From Botrimarina hoheduenensis (GTDB lineage: Bacteria > Planctomycetota > Planctomycetia > Pirellulales > Lacipirellulaceae), in contig NZ_SJPH01000004.1 in NCBI RefSeq assembly GCF_007859815.1, forward strand, positions 310,001 through 374,000: a DNA stretch of 64,000 nucleotides, in the 5' to 3' direction. The notes below the pieces were generated by a model. That model made no database searches. It was given only the letters and a program-made list of their open reading frames with translations, and was not told the origin of the DNA. Position numbers and translations under genes: made by a program. Shown here piece after piece: positions 18,039-28,655 of the stretch. Within the stretch, counting starts at the first letter, position 1. Each line of letters begins with the position of its first letter.

Positions 18039-19030
18039 CGATCGACTGGAAGCCTCTGCAGCAGATCGTCGCCCAGCACGATTCGTTCATCCTCACCAGC
18101 CATACGCGTGCCGATTGTGACGCGATCGGCAGCGAGCTGGGGCTGCTGCTGGCGCTCGAAGTGCTCGGCAAGAAGGGACGCATTGTCAACGCCGACGCCC
18201 CGCCCGAGCACATCCGTTTCTTGGATCCCGAGGGCCGGATCGAGGTGCTCGGCGAAGGGGTTACCGCCGCAGACTGCCACGCCGCCGACGTGCATCTCAT
18301 CGCCGACACCAGCGCCTGGGGCCAACTGGGCGACATGGCCGCTGTGCTCCGCGAAAGCCCGGCACGCCGCGTGGTGATCGATCACCACGTCAGCGGCGAT
18401 GATCTGGGGGCCCTCCTCCTCAAAGACACTCACGCCGAAGCAACCGGTCGGCTGGTGTTGCAGGCCTGCGACGCCCTTGGTGTTGAGGTTACCCCCGCGA
18501 TCGCCACGCCGCTGTTCGCCGCGATCGCCACCGATACGGGCTGGTTCCGCTTCCCCTCGGTTAGCTCGGCCACCTACACGGCGATCGCTCGCCTAGTGGA
18601 CGCGGGAGCGAAACCCTCAGCAATCTTCTCGTCGCTCTACGACCAAAACACCGCCCAGCGCGTCCGGCTGGGTGGCAGGATTATGAACAGCTTGCGGCTT
18701 GATCTCGCGGGACGCTTGGCGATCGGCGTCGCGACTCTGAAAGACTTCGCCGAGACCGGTGCCGTGCTGTCCGACACCGAAGATGTGGTGAACCGATTGC
18801 TGAGTGTCGAAGGCGTTGAGGCAGCGATCCTTATCGCGGCGATGGATGAAGAAAAAACCAAGGTCAGCCTTCGCAGCCGCACCGAGGTCGATGTGCGGCT
18901 TGTTGCGGAGCGGTTCGGCGGGGGCGGCCACACCAAGGCAGCCGGTGTCCGTTTTGCTGGAACGGTCGAAGCAGCCGAGGCCGCCATTGTCGCGGTGCTA
19001 GCAGAGCAGCTGTCGGCAAAGACCGCGTAA
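18035..19030 (+). CDS. nrnA: NrnA-type DHH phosphoesterase (nano-RNase/pAp phosphatase)
   Basis: The 331-residue DHH/DHHA1 protein is of the kind that degrades very short RNAs and dephosphorylates 3'-phosphoadenosine 5'-phosphate, or cleaves linear pApA. Metal-binding motifs are HTRADCDAIGSE (DxD), LIADTS, VIDHH (the DHH motif) and a TDTGWFRF segment. The DHHA1 substrate-binding domain has SLRSR and the GGGGHTKAAG loop. In the first motif the more usual HxxPDGDA is HTRADCDA, with the two aspartates retained. It overlaps ribF by four bases. A diadenylate cyclase is encoded at 60113 and this family can act on its breakdown product pApA, though that link is inference. Confidence 0.9.
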   Translation: MTIDWKPLQQIVAQHDSFILTSHTRADCDAIGSELGLLLALEVLGKKGRIVNADAPPEHIRFLDPEGRIEVLGEGVTAADCHAADVHLIADTSAWGQLGDMAAVLRESPARRVVIDHHVSGDDLGALLLKDTHAEATGRLVLQACDALGVEVTPAIATPLFAAIATDTGWFRFPSVSSATYTAIARLVDAGAKPSAIFSSLYDQNTAQRVRLGGRIMNSLRLDLAGRLAIGVATLKDFAETGAVLSDTEDVVNRLLSVEGVEAAILIAAMDEEKTKVSLRSRTEVDVRLVAERFGGGGHTKAAGVRFAGTVEAAEAAIVAVLAEQLSAKTA

Positions 19031-19143
19031 CCGCTAAAGCTTGCCCGGCTGATGCGACGATGGAAGATTGTGGACGGTTCCAAGCGACGCAAGTTTCTGC
19101 GCCGCGCGGTGCCCTGCCCCGATCCCTGACTAGCTAGCAGCCC

Positions 19144-19944
19144 ATGTGGTGTTGTCACTGCCAACAAGAGGTCCCTGCTCTCGGCCCGCTGCGCGCGGTT
19201 GGCGCTCGTTGTCCGCGCTGCGAGCGGCTGCTGACCACCACTTCGGGAAGGCCCGCCGACACACGCCCAACACCGCCCCCGGTTGCGGCTCCGAGCGCTC
19301 GCGATGCGATCGATCACTCGCTGCGGCTCGCCAAGGCGCGGATCGGCAGCGGCGAACCCGCCCGGACGTTGCGTTTCGACCTGGCTCAGCACGGGGTATC
19401 GCCCGAACTGACCGTGGCGCTCGGTGTGTCCGGTACAAGCACGCCCACCACAGCGGTCACATCTTCCGCCGCTCATGACCTCCGCGGGCAACGCGCCCCT
19501 GGTAAATACCCGGTCGCCCGGCGTAGCGCTTCGCGCCGCGCCAGCGGAACGGGACAGTTCACGGCCTGGACCCTCTCGGCCCTTGGAGCGTTGACGCTGG
19601 GGACGGGCATCGGGCTGCTCGCCTGGAGCTTGTGGGGAGGGCAACCGCACCTGTGGAACATCGCGCTGGCCGCCACGCTCAGCGGGCAGGGGCTGTTGAT
19701 TCTTGGCCTGCTGCAGCTGATCGCGGTGCTCTGGGCCGCAGGCCGTGGTGCTGCGGCGCGGCTCGGGCAGATGCACGATGAGCTGCGAGCGCTGCGCCGC
19801 TCGGCAGACGCCGCTGCCGGTCGCCACACCGCGACCGCCAGCCAGTTCTACGCCGACCTCACTCAAGGAGCGGGCCCCGAGGTGCTGATGGGCAGCCTCC
19901 GCAGCCAGCTCGACGCACTATCGTCACGACTCGGCAAGCGTTGA
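19144..19944 (+). CDS. Zinc-ribbon protein with two membrane segments
   Basis: I do not recognise a characterised family. The 266 residues begin with a zinc ribbon (CCHC and CPRC, about 20 residues apart). A Ser/Pro-rich, basic linker leads to two adjacent hydrophobic segments (FTAWTLSALGALTLGTGIGLL and LAATLSGQGLLILGLLQLI), and the rest is a probable helical cytoplasmic tail. The ATG at 19144 is chosen because it places the first cysteines at residues 3-4. It stands alone, 113 bases after nrnA and convergent with glyS only 11 bases away. Similar small zinc-ribbon membrane proteins are common and unexplained in planctomycetes. Confidence 0.6.
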   Translation: MWCCHCQQEVPALGPLRAVGARCPRCERLLTTTSGRPADTRPTPPPVAAPSARDAIDHSLRLAKARIGSGEPARTLRFDLAQHGVSPELTVALGVSGTSTPTTAVTSSAAHDLRGQRAPGKYPVARRSASRRASGTGQFTAWTLSALGALTLGTGIGLLAWSLWGGQPHLWNIALAATLSGQGLLILGLLQLIAVLWAAGRGAAARLGQMHDELRALRRSADAAAGRHTATASQFYADLTQGAGPEVLMGSLRSQLDALSSRLGKR

Positions 19945-19955
19945 TTGGGGCGAGT

Positions 19956-21614
<1,659 letters not shown>

Positions 21615-21751
21615 CGCAGCAACCCGATTCCGTCGCCCAAGAGTGATACGCCCGCCATGGCTGCTTGCTCGACCAGCCCGCTTGCATCAGCAAGAGCAGG
21701 TCGCGTGCGCCATCGGGAAGCGGCAAGTCTAACCCACCGCGTCAGGCGCTC

Positions 21752-22522
21752 CTACGGGGCGGTGATCCGTCGGGTTGCGGGGTCAAACACCGGAACCAGG
21801 TCGAGCGTATCGATCGCCGCACACAGCGGCAGGTCGGCCTCCAGCCCGACCTCAACCAGGTTCCGACCGCCGGGAGTATCACGCAGCTCGATGGCGAGTT
21901 GCTCGGTAGGAGATCGTCCGAGCGCCCGAGCCGTGTTGAGCAGCTCCTCCCACTCGCCGAGCACCGCCACCGCCTGATCGTTCATCTCGCGCGGAGCCCC
22001 TTCCCAGCTTGCCAACTCGTGGGCAATGGCTCCGGCTGCCAAGCGATCTTCGCGTGCCACATGGCCGCTGGCCCCCGCGCAGAGCAGATGGACCCCCTCC
22101 TCACCGGCCAGGGAGCGGACCGTTGCCGTCAGATTGACCAGCGCCGCCACAATCACCCGGCTCGCTAGCCGCGTGTGCTGGAGCGCCATGGTGCCGTTGG
22201 TGGTGGTAAACAGCACGCGCCGCCCGAAGACCTGGTCGGGGGTGTACTCGGCGGGGGAATTGCCCAGGTCAAACCCTTCGATCACCAGCCCGCCGCGCTC
22301 CCCGCCCAAAACGACTTCGTCGCGACCCGGCAGCCGCCGTGCGTCGCGAATCAGATCGCCAACTTCCAGGTAGGCAACCACTTCCGTGGCCCCGGCGTGC
22401 AGGGCTTGGCAGATGGTGGTCGAGGCCCGCACCAGGTCAATCACCGCGACCACCTCGCCGGCAAAGTCGGCCTCGGAGACGAATTGCGGCAGGTAATGGA
22501 CCGAAAGACGATTGGCGGGCAT
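21752..22522 (-). CDS. comB: 2-phosphosulfolactate phosphatase family protein (ComB-like)
   Basis: The 256-residue protein matches the ComB family, Mg-dependent phosphatases first described in archaeal coenzyme M synthesis. Recognisable blocks are VVAVIDLVRASTTI near the N-terminus, GGERGGLVIEGFDLGNSP, the LFTTTNGTMAL block, and LLCAGASGHVAREDRLAAGA. Homologues occur in many bacteria that do not make coenzyme M, where they may act in sulfolactate or sulfonate metabolism or on another substrate, so the exact substrate is uncertain. It is divergent from menG; 134 bases separate the two starts. No other coenzyme M gene is nearby. Confidence 0.85.
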   Translation of the reverse strand: MPANRLSVHYLPQFVSEADFAGEVVAVIDLVRASTTICQALHAGATEVVAYLEVGDLIRDARRLPGRDEVVLGGERGGLVIEGFDLGNSPAEYTPDQVFGRRVLFTTTNGTMALQHTRLASRVIVAALVNLTATVRSLAGEEGVHLLCAGASGHVAREDRLAAGAIAHELASWEGAPREMNDQAVAVLGEWEELLNTARALGRSPTEQLAIELRDTPGGRNLVEVGLEADLPLCAAIDTLDLVPVFDPATRRITAP

Positions 22523-22656
22523 GGCGGGCAGTCGGAACGTAGCGGTCAGGAGGGCGTTAAGCGTTTGTGGCGCAAGCGGTTGCCGTTGTGGCCCTTAGCA
22601 CTTTAGTCTGTCTCCTTTGAGTCGCCCTCCCCCGCCCGTCGGTTCCCCGTCGCTCC

Positions 22657-23418
22657 ATGCCTGAAGCCGTCGCTAGCTCGTCTCCCACGCCGGTCGTCGA
22701 TAAATCGGGCGAACGTGTTCGCCGCATGTTCGGCGAGATCGCCCCGCGCTACGATCTGCTAAACCATCTGCTCAGCGGCAATGTGGATCGCTACTGGCGG
22801 TGGCGCGCCACGCAGATCGCGGACGCTCAGACCCGTAAGGGGGCGTTGGCCGGCCAGCCGCTGCTGGATCTTTGCACCGGCACGGGTGACCTAGCCCTGG
22901 CCTACGACCGGTCGGTACGCGGCAAGCTCCGTATCACGGCCGCCGACTTTTGTCCCGAGATGCTTGCTATCGGCGAGAAGAAGGGCCGCAAAGCCGGCGC
23001 GAACGACCACATTGAGTGGGTCGTCGCTGACGCCAACGCGCTCCCCTTTGCCGATAACACCTACCAACTGGTGACCGCGGCTTTCGGGCTGCGCAATGTC
23101 TCTGACACCGATGCCGGCCTACGCGAAATGACCCGCGTGTGCCTGCCCGGCGGCAAAGTCGCTGTGCTGGAGTTCACCACCCCCCGCTGGCAGCCGATGA
23201 AGGGGATCTACAGCTGGTACTTCCGCAACATCTTGCCGCGGATCGGCCAAGCGGTCATGCGCAACAACTCGGCAGCGTACGAGTACCTGCCCGAGAGTGT
23301 TAAAGCGTTTGACGAGTACGAGCAGCTCACCGCGCGGATGGAATCGGCGGGGCTAAAGAGCGTGCAGTATCATCCGCTGACCTTCGGCATCGCGACGCTC
23401 TACATCGGTCAAAAATAA
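22657..23418 (+). CDS. ubiE: Demethylmenaquinone methyltransferase
   Basis: The 253-residue class I SAM methyltransferase carries out the last step of menaquinone synthesis. The SAM-binding motif is LLDLCTGTGDLAL; the N-terminal VRRMFGEIAPRYDLLNHLLS and C-terminal YHPLTFGIATLYIGQK are characteristic of UbiE/MenG. It is the first gene of a cluster with ubiX, mqnP and mqnE, and the mqn genes show that the quinone is menaquinone made through futalosine. The symbol menG would be equally apt. Confidence 0.95.
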   Translation: MPEAVASSSPTPVVDKSGERVRRMFGEIAPRYDLLNHLLSGNVDRYWRWRATQIADAQTRKGALAGQPLLDLCTGTGDLALAYDRSVRGKLRITAADFCPEMLAIGEKKGRKAGANDHIEWVVADANALPFADNTYQLVTAAFGLRNVSDTDAGLREMTRVCLPGGKVAVLEFTTPRWQPMKGIYSWYFRNILPRIGQAVMRNNSAAYEYLPESVKAFDEYEQLTARMESAGLKSVQYHPLTFGIATLYIGQK

Positions 23419-23496
23419 GGAACGACACCTGCGGCCCGGCATGAAGTTGCATAGCTTTTTCTTCCCCCGCCCCGTGCGCTCCCCCCGACTCATCGA

Positions 23497-24177
23497 ATGA
23501 CCAGTCCTCCGATCCTTGTTGGCGTTACCGGCGCAAGCGGGGCAGTCTATACCGTACGGCTGCTCGATGTGCTGCTGCGCACCGGTCATGAGGTTCACGT
23601 CTCGATCAGCCCCAGCGGTGCCGCGGTGATTGAACAAGAACTGGGCTTGAAGATTGATCTTAAAGCCTTCGATCCGGCGGCCCTGGGGCTGTTGGGAACC
23701 ACTGCCGAGCTACTCCGTAAAGTGCCACTCTTGACCGGTGCCAAGCCGGTGGCCGAAGCGGATGCGCCCGGCAAATTGCGGTACTGCTATTACCAAGACT
23801 TCATGGCACCGATGGCGAGCGGTTCGTTTCTGAACGCCGGCATGGCGCTCTGCCCGTGCAGCGGCACGACACTCAGCGCAATCGCCGCGGGAGCGGCGGG
23901 CAACTTGATCCAACGCGCCGCCGAGGTCCAGCTCAAAGAGCGGCGTCCGCTGGTGCTCGTGCCGCGCGAAACGCCCGTGTCGCTCACCCACATCGACAAC
24001 ATGCGCCGTGCAACCGAAGCGGGAGCCATCGTCCTGCCGGCCGCGCCGGGCTGGTACCACGGTGTGCAGTCGCTGGCCGATCTCGTGGATTTCGTCGTCG
24101 CAAGGGTCTGCGACCAGCTCGGCGTCCGCAACGCGCTGATTCAGCGGTGGGGAGAAGAGGAAGCCCCACGCCGCTAA
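23497..24177 (+). CDS. ubiX: Flavin prenyltransferase UbiX
   Basis: The 226-residue flavoprotein makes prenylated FMN, the cofactor of UbiD-type decarboxylases. Motifs are GVTGASGAVYTVRLLD at the N-terminus, the MALCPCSGTTLSAIAAGAA segment, and RRPLVLVPRETP. It is about 25-30 residues longer than the E. coli protein, mainly in the middle (about residues 60-95). It lies between ubiE and mqnP and its stop overlaps the mqnP start (TAATG). A UbiD-like enzyme is expected to decarboxylate the naphthoate intermediate in the futalosine pathway, which would explain the placement. No ubiD homologue is in the window. Confidence 0.93.
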   Translation: MTSPPILVGVTGASGAVYTVRLLDVLLRTGHEVHVSISPSGAAVIEQELGLKIDLKAFDPAALGLLGTTAELLRKVPLLTGAKPVAEADAPGKLRYCYYQDFMAPMASGSFLNAGMALCPCSGTTLSAIAAGAAGNLIQRAAEVQLKERRPLVLVPRETPVSLTHIDNMRRATEAGAIVLPAAPGWYHGVQSLADLVDFVVARVCDQLGVRNALIQRWGEEEAPRR

Positions 24178-25124
24178 TGTTTCAGACATTACGCCACCTG
24201 CTGTCTCTCATCCGCTTCAGCCACACGCTGTTCGCTTTACCGTTCGCGCTGTTGGCGGCGCTCATGGCGTGGCACGAACAAGCGTTCTCGACCGCCTGGA
24301 CAGACTACGCACCGTTCTCCTCCACGACAGGCTTCAAGGGCTTTGGTGTACGTTGGAAGGAACTCTTCGGCATTTTATTGTGCATGGTCTTCGCCCGCTC
24401 GGCGGCGATGGCTTTCAACCGGCTCGTCGATCGCAAGCTTGACGCCGCCAATCCCCGCACCATGGGGCGACATCTGCCGGCAGGCATTTTGAGCGTCACC
24501 CAGGTAACGACTTTCACCCTGCTCAGCGCAACCGGCTTTATCGCCAGCACGCTGCTCTTTCTGCCAAACTGGCTCCCCTTTGCGCTCAGCTTTCCCGTCC
24601 TTCTCTGGCTGTGCGGGTACAGCTACGCCAAACGGTTCACCTCGCTGGCGCACTACTGGCTGGGAGTGGCGCTGGGGCTGTCGCCCGTGGCGGCGTGGAT
24701 CGCGATCCGGGGAGAACAGGTGCTCGCCAGCCCGGCAGACCTGCTCCCCGCAACGGTTTTGGGGGCGGCGGTGCTGGCCTGGGTGGCGGGGTTCGACATC
24801 CTCTATGCCTGCCAAGACTACGAGTACGACAAGTCGGTCGGGCTCCACAGCCTGCCGGCAAAACTCGGCCTGCGGGGGGCCCTGCGGCTGGCCGCGGCTA
24901 GCCATGCCGTGGCCGCAGTGCTTCTCGCCCTGCTGCCGACCGTCTATCCTCCCCTGGGTACCCTCTGGTGGTGCGGGATCGCCGCCGTGGCCGCCTTACT
25001 GATTTATGAGCACCGTCTGGTCCGCCCCGACGACCTGGACCGCGTCAACTTAGCGTTCTTCCACGTCAATGCGGTGATCAGCCTCGGGCTGCTCGCGGTT
25101 GGCACCCTTGATCTGGTGTTCTGA
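24177..25124 (+). CDS. mqnP: UbiA-type prenyltransferase of menaquinone synthesis
   Basis: The 315-residue integral membrane protein attaches the polyprenyl chain to the aromatic ring precursor. The first aspartate-rich motif is NRLVDRKLDAANPRT and the second is DILYACQDYEYDKSVG; about eight hydrophobic segments surround them. The ATG at 24177 overlaps the ubiX stop (TAATG); a longer open frame upstream lies inside ubiX and is a shadow. Neighbouring mqnE makes MqnP the best assignment among UbiA relatives. An insertion of about 25 residues sits between the first membrane segment and the first motif (AWTDYAPFSSTTGFKGFG). Confidence 0.92.
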   Translation: MFQTLRHLLSLIRFSHTLFALPFALLAALMAWHEQAFSTAWTDYAPFSSTTGFKGFGVRWKELFGILLCMVFARSAAMAFNRLVDRKLDAANPRTMGRHLPAGILSVTQVTTFTLLSATGFIASTLLFLPNWLPFALSFPVLLWLCGYSYAKRFTSLAHYWLGVALGLSPVAAWIAIRGEQVLASPADLLPATVLGAAVLAWVAGFDILYACQDYEYDKSVGLHSLPAKLGLRGALRLAAASHAVAAVLLALLPTVYPPLGTLWWCGIAAVAALLIYEHRLVRPDDLDRVNLAFFHVNAVISLGLLAVGTLDLVF

Positions 25125-25187
25125 GCGGGTCTGTCCGGCCTTTCTTCATTCCCTAAGTTCCGTCCGTCTTCTCAGACGTCTTTCAAG

Positions 25188-26333
25188 ATGTTGCGAACCT
25201 CCTCCCCCATCCTCGCCCCGATCCGCGAAAAAGTCGAAGCCGGCGAGCGGCTGACGGCTGAAGATGGCCTGGTGCTCGAATCGCCCGAAGCCCCGCTGCC
25301 GGAAGTCGGCGAGCTAGCCAACTTGGTGCGCGAACGCAAGAACGGCAACGCCGGTTACTACAACATCAACACGCACCTGAACGCGACCAACATCTGCGTT
25401 TATCGGTGTACGTTCTGCGCCTTCCGGTCCGATCTGCGCGATCCGAAGGGCTACTGGATGAACGACGAGCAGGTGCTCGCCCGTGGTGCCGAAGCGGTCG
25501 AGAACGGCTGCACCGAGATGCACATCGTCGGCGGGTTGCACCATCAGGCGAAGTACGACTGGTACCGCAAGGTGATCAGTCTGCTCAACGACAACTATCC
25601 GACGCTGCACCTCAAGGCGTGGACGCCCGTCGAGATCGATTGGTTTGCGCGGCTTACCAAGAAACCGATCCGCTGGGTGCTGGAGGATATGAAAGAGGCC
25701 GGGCTCGGCAGCCTCCCCGGCGGCGGGGCCGAGATCTTCCATCCCGAGATCCGCCACCAAATCTGCGAGCACAAAGCGGACGCCAGCCGCTGGTTCGAAA
25801 CGCATCGCGAGGCCCACAGCCTTGGCTTACGCAGCAACTGCACGATGCTCTACGGGCATATCGAGCAACCCTATCACCGGATCGACCACCTGATCCGGTT
25901 GCGCGAGCTACAGGACGAAACGGGCGGCCTGCAGACCTACATTCCGTTGTCCTATCACCCGGAGAACAACCGCCTTGGTATCGAGCGGAAGATCGAGAAG
26001 CCCTCGGGCCTCATGGATCTGCGTCAGATGGCGATCGGACGCCTGATGCTCGACAACATCGACCATATCAAGGCGTACTGGATCATGCTCGGCATCGAGA
26101 CCGCCCAGATCTCACTCTCGTACGGTGCCGACGACATCGATGGCACGGTGCGTCACGAGCTGATCTATCACGACGCTGGGGCCACGACGCCCGAAGTGAT
26201 GAGCGTCGCCGACATCGAGCGGGTCATTCGCGAAACGGGTCGCGAACCGATCGAGCGTGACACGCTCTACCGCCGGGTCGAACGCGACGCCGAGAGCTGG
26301 CGAGCGGGTGAGAAGATTGTCGCCGCTGTATGA
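25188..26333 (+). CDS. mqnE: Aminofutalosine synthase (radical SAM)
   Basis: The 381-residue radical SAM enzyme joins SAM and chorismate-derived 3-enolpyruvoyl-benzoate to form aminodeoxyfutalosine, an early step of the futalosine menaquinone pathway. The 4Fe-4S motif is C70-x3-C74-x2-C77 (CVYRCTFCAF). NINTHLNATNIC precedes it and HIVGGLHH and IPLSYHPENN follow, all typical of MqnE rather than MqnC. It is the last gene of the ubiE-ubiX-mqnP-mqnE cluster and is closed by a strong terminator. Confidence 0.95.
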   Translation: MLRTSSPILAPIREKVEAGERLTAEDGLVLESPEAPLPEVGELANLVRERKNGNAGYYNINTHLNATNICVYRCTFCAFRSDLRDPKGYWMNDEQVLARGAEAVENGCTEMHIVGGLHHQAKYDWYRKVISLLNDNYPTLHLKAWTPVEIDWFARLTKKPIRWVLEDMKEAGLGSLPGGGAEIFHPEIRHQICEHKADASRWFETHREAHSLGLRSNCTMLYGHIEQPYHRIDHLIRLRELQDETGGLQTYIPLSYHPENNRLGIERKIEKPSGLMDLRQMAIGRLMLDNIDHIKAYWIMLGIETAQISLSYGADDIDGTVRHELIYHDAGATTPEVMSVADIERVIRETGREPIERDTLYRRVERDAESWRAGEKIVAAV

Positions 26334-26336
26334 ACT

Positions 26337-26374
26337 AAAAACCCCCGCCGCGAGAGGCTCGCGGCGGGGGTTTT
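26337..26374. terminator. Strong bidirectional terminator
   Basis: A 13-base perfect GC-rich stem (26342-26354 with 26358-26370) closes a 3-base loop. It is flanked by AAAA on the 5' side and TTTT on the 3' side, so it works in both directions. It lies between the convergent mqnE and the von Willebrand gene and can serve both. Confidence 0.92.
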
Positions 26375-26387
26375 GATTTAGCGACTT

Positions 26388-28577
26388 CTATTGCACGAGC
26401 TTGGCGACGGGCTCTTTGATGATCTTCTCAAAGATTTCCACGAGCCGCTGCTCGTACTCGGCCGGATTGCCCGAACCACGGGCGCTTTGGCCGCCGCCGT
26501 TGGCCGTGCCGCCGGTGCGGGCCATGCGGTCCATGAAGTCGTAGTCGGTTCCCAGGCCGATCCCGACCGGATACATATCCGAACGATCGGTTTTGAGATT
26601 GCCGGCTTGCATCAGCGCGGCGTCGAGCCAGTAGTAGCCTCCGCCGTAGAACTCGCCCCCCGGGTTTGCTATCGCGAACGAGTCGATAGCTCCGTCCGCT
26701 GACTCATAAGCGTTGGGGATGCCGTCCGTGAGCAGAACGACCACCTTGGTCGAGTTCTCACGTGCCTGGGCTCCCGGACCACTCGTCTGGAGCATCTGCC
26801 GAGCGAGCATCAGCCCCTTCTCGGTGGCGGTGGTGGTCCCTTTGTCGCCAACCGCCTGCAAGGTGGTCATCGACTGCATGACGTTGCTGTAATTCGTGGT
26901 CAGGTTTTCTCGGACCACCGATCCGGCAACCGAGTCGAACGTGACAACCCCAACACGGTCGCGATGCGCGGCGCTCGGGATGATGCCGTTACGATCTTCG
27001 ACCAAGTCGAGCGAAGCGATAATCGACCGCCTCGAGGCGTGCATCGGCTGCGTGCGCGGAGGGAAGTCAAACGTACGCCCCGCCACCGTCTCGCGGTGCA
27101 TTGGGCACTGGCCGCTATCCAGCGACAGCTCGACGTAGGTCGAACCGTCGGGCCGCAGGTCGCGACCGTGGTCCATCAGGAACTGCGTGTAGGTCAGATA
27201 GCCAAAGAAGTTCTTAACCTGATAGGGCAACCCGGAATCCGAGGCGGGAAAGCTTGCCTTGTTCGGGTTGTTGAACTGTTCGATGCGGTCGCCGTCTTGA
27301 CTGGGAGGCAACCAAGCGTCGAATCCTCCATACAGACCGCCGACGCGCGGCAGCCCCGGCCCGCTGGCCGCCGCTCCAAAAACCGAGGCCTGGGTCGCAA
27401 TGGTCCACGCTGGCGCAAGCTCGGCGCGCTGCATGCCCATCAAGCCGAGGGTCGCCAAGCTATCGGTCGCGAGCGCACGCCACAGATCATGGGCTGGCGT
27501 CATACCAATCGGCGGACGTGGCGGCGGCGGCGGCGGTGGCGGGGTCGGTGGCCCTGGTGGGGTCGGCGGGGTCGGCGGAGTGGGTGGCGTCGGCGGTGAC
27601 GGCGGTGACGGCGGAGTGGGTGGTGTTGGCGGTGCTGGTGGTCGCGGTGAAGTAACGAACGACGGGATCAGCACATAGTCGATGTACTTCTCCCAGAAAC
27701 CCATGTTCGCCACGGTCGGAGCGGGTCGCACGCCCGGCATGAGCCTCGCGATCTGGTTTTCAAGAATCCAGCGATAGGATTTAGTGCGACGTGTTTGCTC
27801 GTCGTCTCCTGCCGTGATTCGATAGACCGCGGGGACCAATGCCCCTGCCAGCGGGCCGATATCGGAGGTCAGCTCGGCGTAGGCAATGTTTCCCCGCGCC
27901 ACACCGAGCGGTTCGCCCAGGTACTCCAGCACTCCCGGAAATGCGCCGAAACCCAGGTCCTGGTAAACGTTGCGCATGAGGTCGTTGCCGACGGTCGGAA
28001 AACCGGAACCGGCAAAGGTGCTGTTGACCGTTGTGGTGGCCCAGGCGGGTTCGGTGTCGTCGTTCATCGAACCCGAGAGGTCGACCACAAAGACGATATC
28101 CTTGGGGTTGGCCATCGCGATGGCTGACGCCTCGGTCGTAAACTGATTACGGCCCATGACCCGTGCAAAGAACAACGCCTCGTCCGACCGCGTGGCGGTA
28201 ACGCGGACGGCGTTGCCCACCGCCGCGCCCGCGACCGGCGTAAAGACCTCGGTGGCGGCGTCCCAGACACCCAGCTCAACCGCAGTTTCTGCGGAGGTGA
28301 TATTGCGACCACCCGCTTCGTGCCGAGTCACATAGTCGGTGCCCACCCGCACGATCTCGGTGGGGGTCAGGTGCAACGAATTGCCGGCGGCCAACGCGCC
28401 GGCATCGGCCGCGGCCTGCAACTCGGTGCGCACCACGAACATGTAGCCCATGTCGATCGCGAGGGCTGCCATGGAAAGAATGACGACCATCAGGATGGCC
28501 GCCATCGGAATAATCACTCCGCGGCGCGCGACGAGGCGGCCCCAACGAGGACCGAGCAAGCTGTTGAAGCGGGGCAT
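26388..28577 (-). CDS. Tad-type von Willebrand A protein with polyproline insertion
   Basis: The 729-residue protein starts with a basic segment and one membrane helix (PMAAILMVVILSMAALAIDMGY), followed by VRTELQAAADAGALAAG, as in TadG-like pilus-associated proteins. A von Willebrand A domain begins with VVDLSGSM (MIDAS at residues 166-171). The rest of that domain (RRSIIASLDLVED, DRVGVVTF, VVVLLTDGIPNA near 609) appears only after about 340 residues of insertion. The insertion includes a run of PPTPP/PPSPP repeats at about 309-352. The C-terminal part ends in a short helix. It probably sits on the outer face of the cytoplasmic membrane. It follows a TadE-like gene 78 bases upstream, in the same direction. 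The MIDAS side chains look complete, so metal-dependent ligand binding is plausible. Confidence 0.82.
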   Translation of the reverse strand: MPRFNSLLGPRWGRLVARRGVIIPMAAILMVVILSMAALAIDMGYMFVVRTELQAAADAGALAAGNSLHLTPTEIVRVGTDYVTRHEAGGRNITSAETAVELGVWDAATEVFTPVAGAAVGNAVRVTATRSDEALFFARVMGRNQFTTEASAIAMANPKDIVFVVDLSGSMNDDTEPAWATTTVNSTFAGSGFPTVGNDLMRNVYQDLGFGAFPGVLEYLGEPLGVARGNIAYAELTSDIGPLAGALVPAVYRITAGDDEQTRRTKSYRWILENQIARLMPGVRPAPTVANMGFWEKYIDYVLIPSFVTSPRPPAPPTPPTPPSPPSPPTPPTPPTPPTPPGPPTPPPPPPPPRPPIGMTPAHDLWRALATDSLATLGLMGMQRAELAPAWTIATQASVFGAAASGPGLPRVGGLYGGFDAWLPPSQDGDRIEQFNNPNKASFPASDSGLPYQVKNFFGYLTYTQFLMDHGRDLRPDGSTYVELSLDSGQCPMHRETVAGRTFDFPPRTQPMHASRRSIIASLDLVEDRNGIIPSAAHRDRVGVVTFDSVAGSVVRENLTTNYSNVMQSMTTLQAVGDKGTTTATEKGLMLARQMLQTSGPGAQARENSTKVVVLLTDGIPNAYESADGAIDSFAIANPGGEFYGGGYYWLDAALMQAGNLKTDRSDMYPVGIGLGTDYDFMDRMARTGGTANGGGQSARGSGNPAEYEQRLVEIFEKIIKEPVAKLVQ

Positions 28578-28655
28578 CTTTGGCGTTTCCGTCCGGAGCT
28601 ATCGGCGGGGGGAAATTCAATCAGGGGCGTGCGACGCGGGATCAGCCTGGCACGA

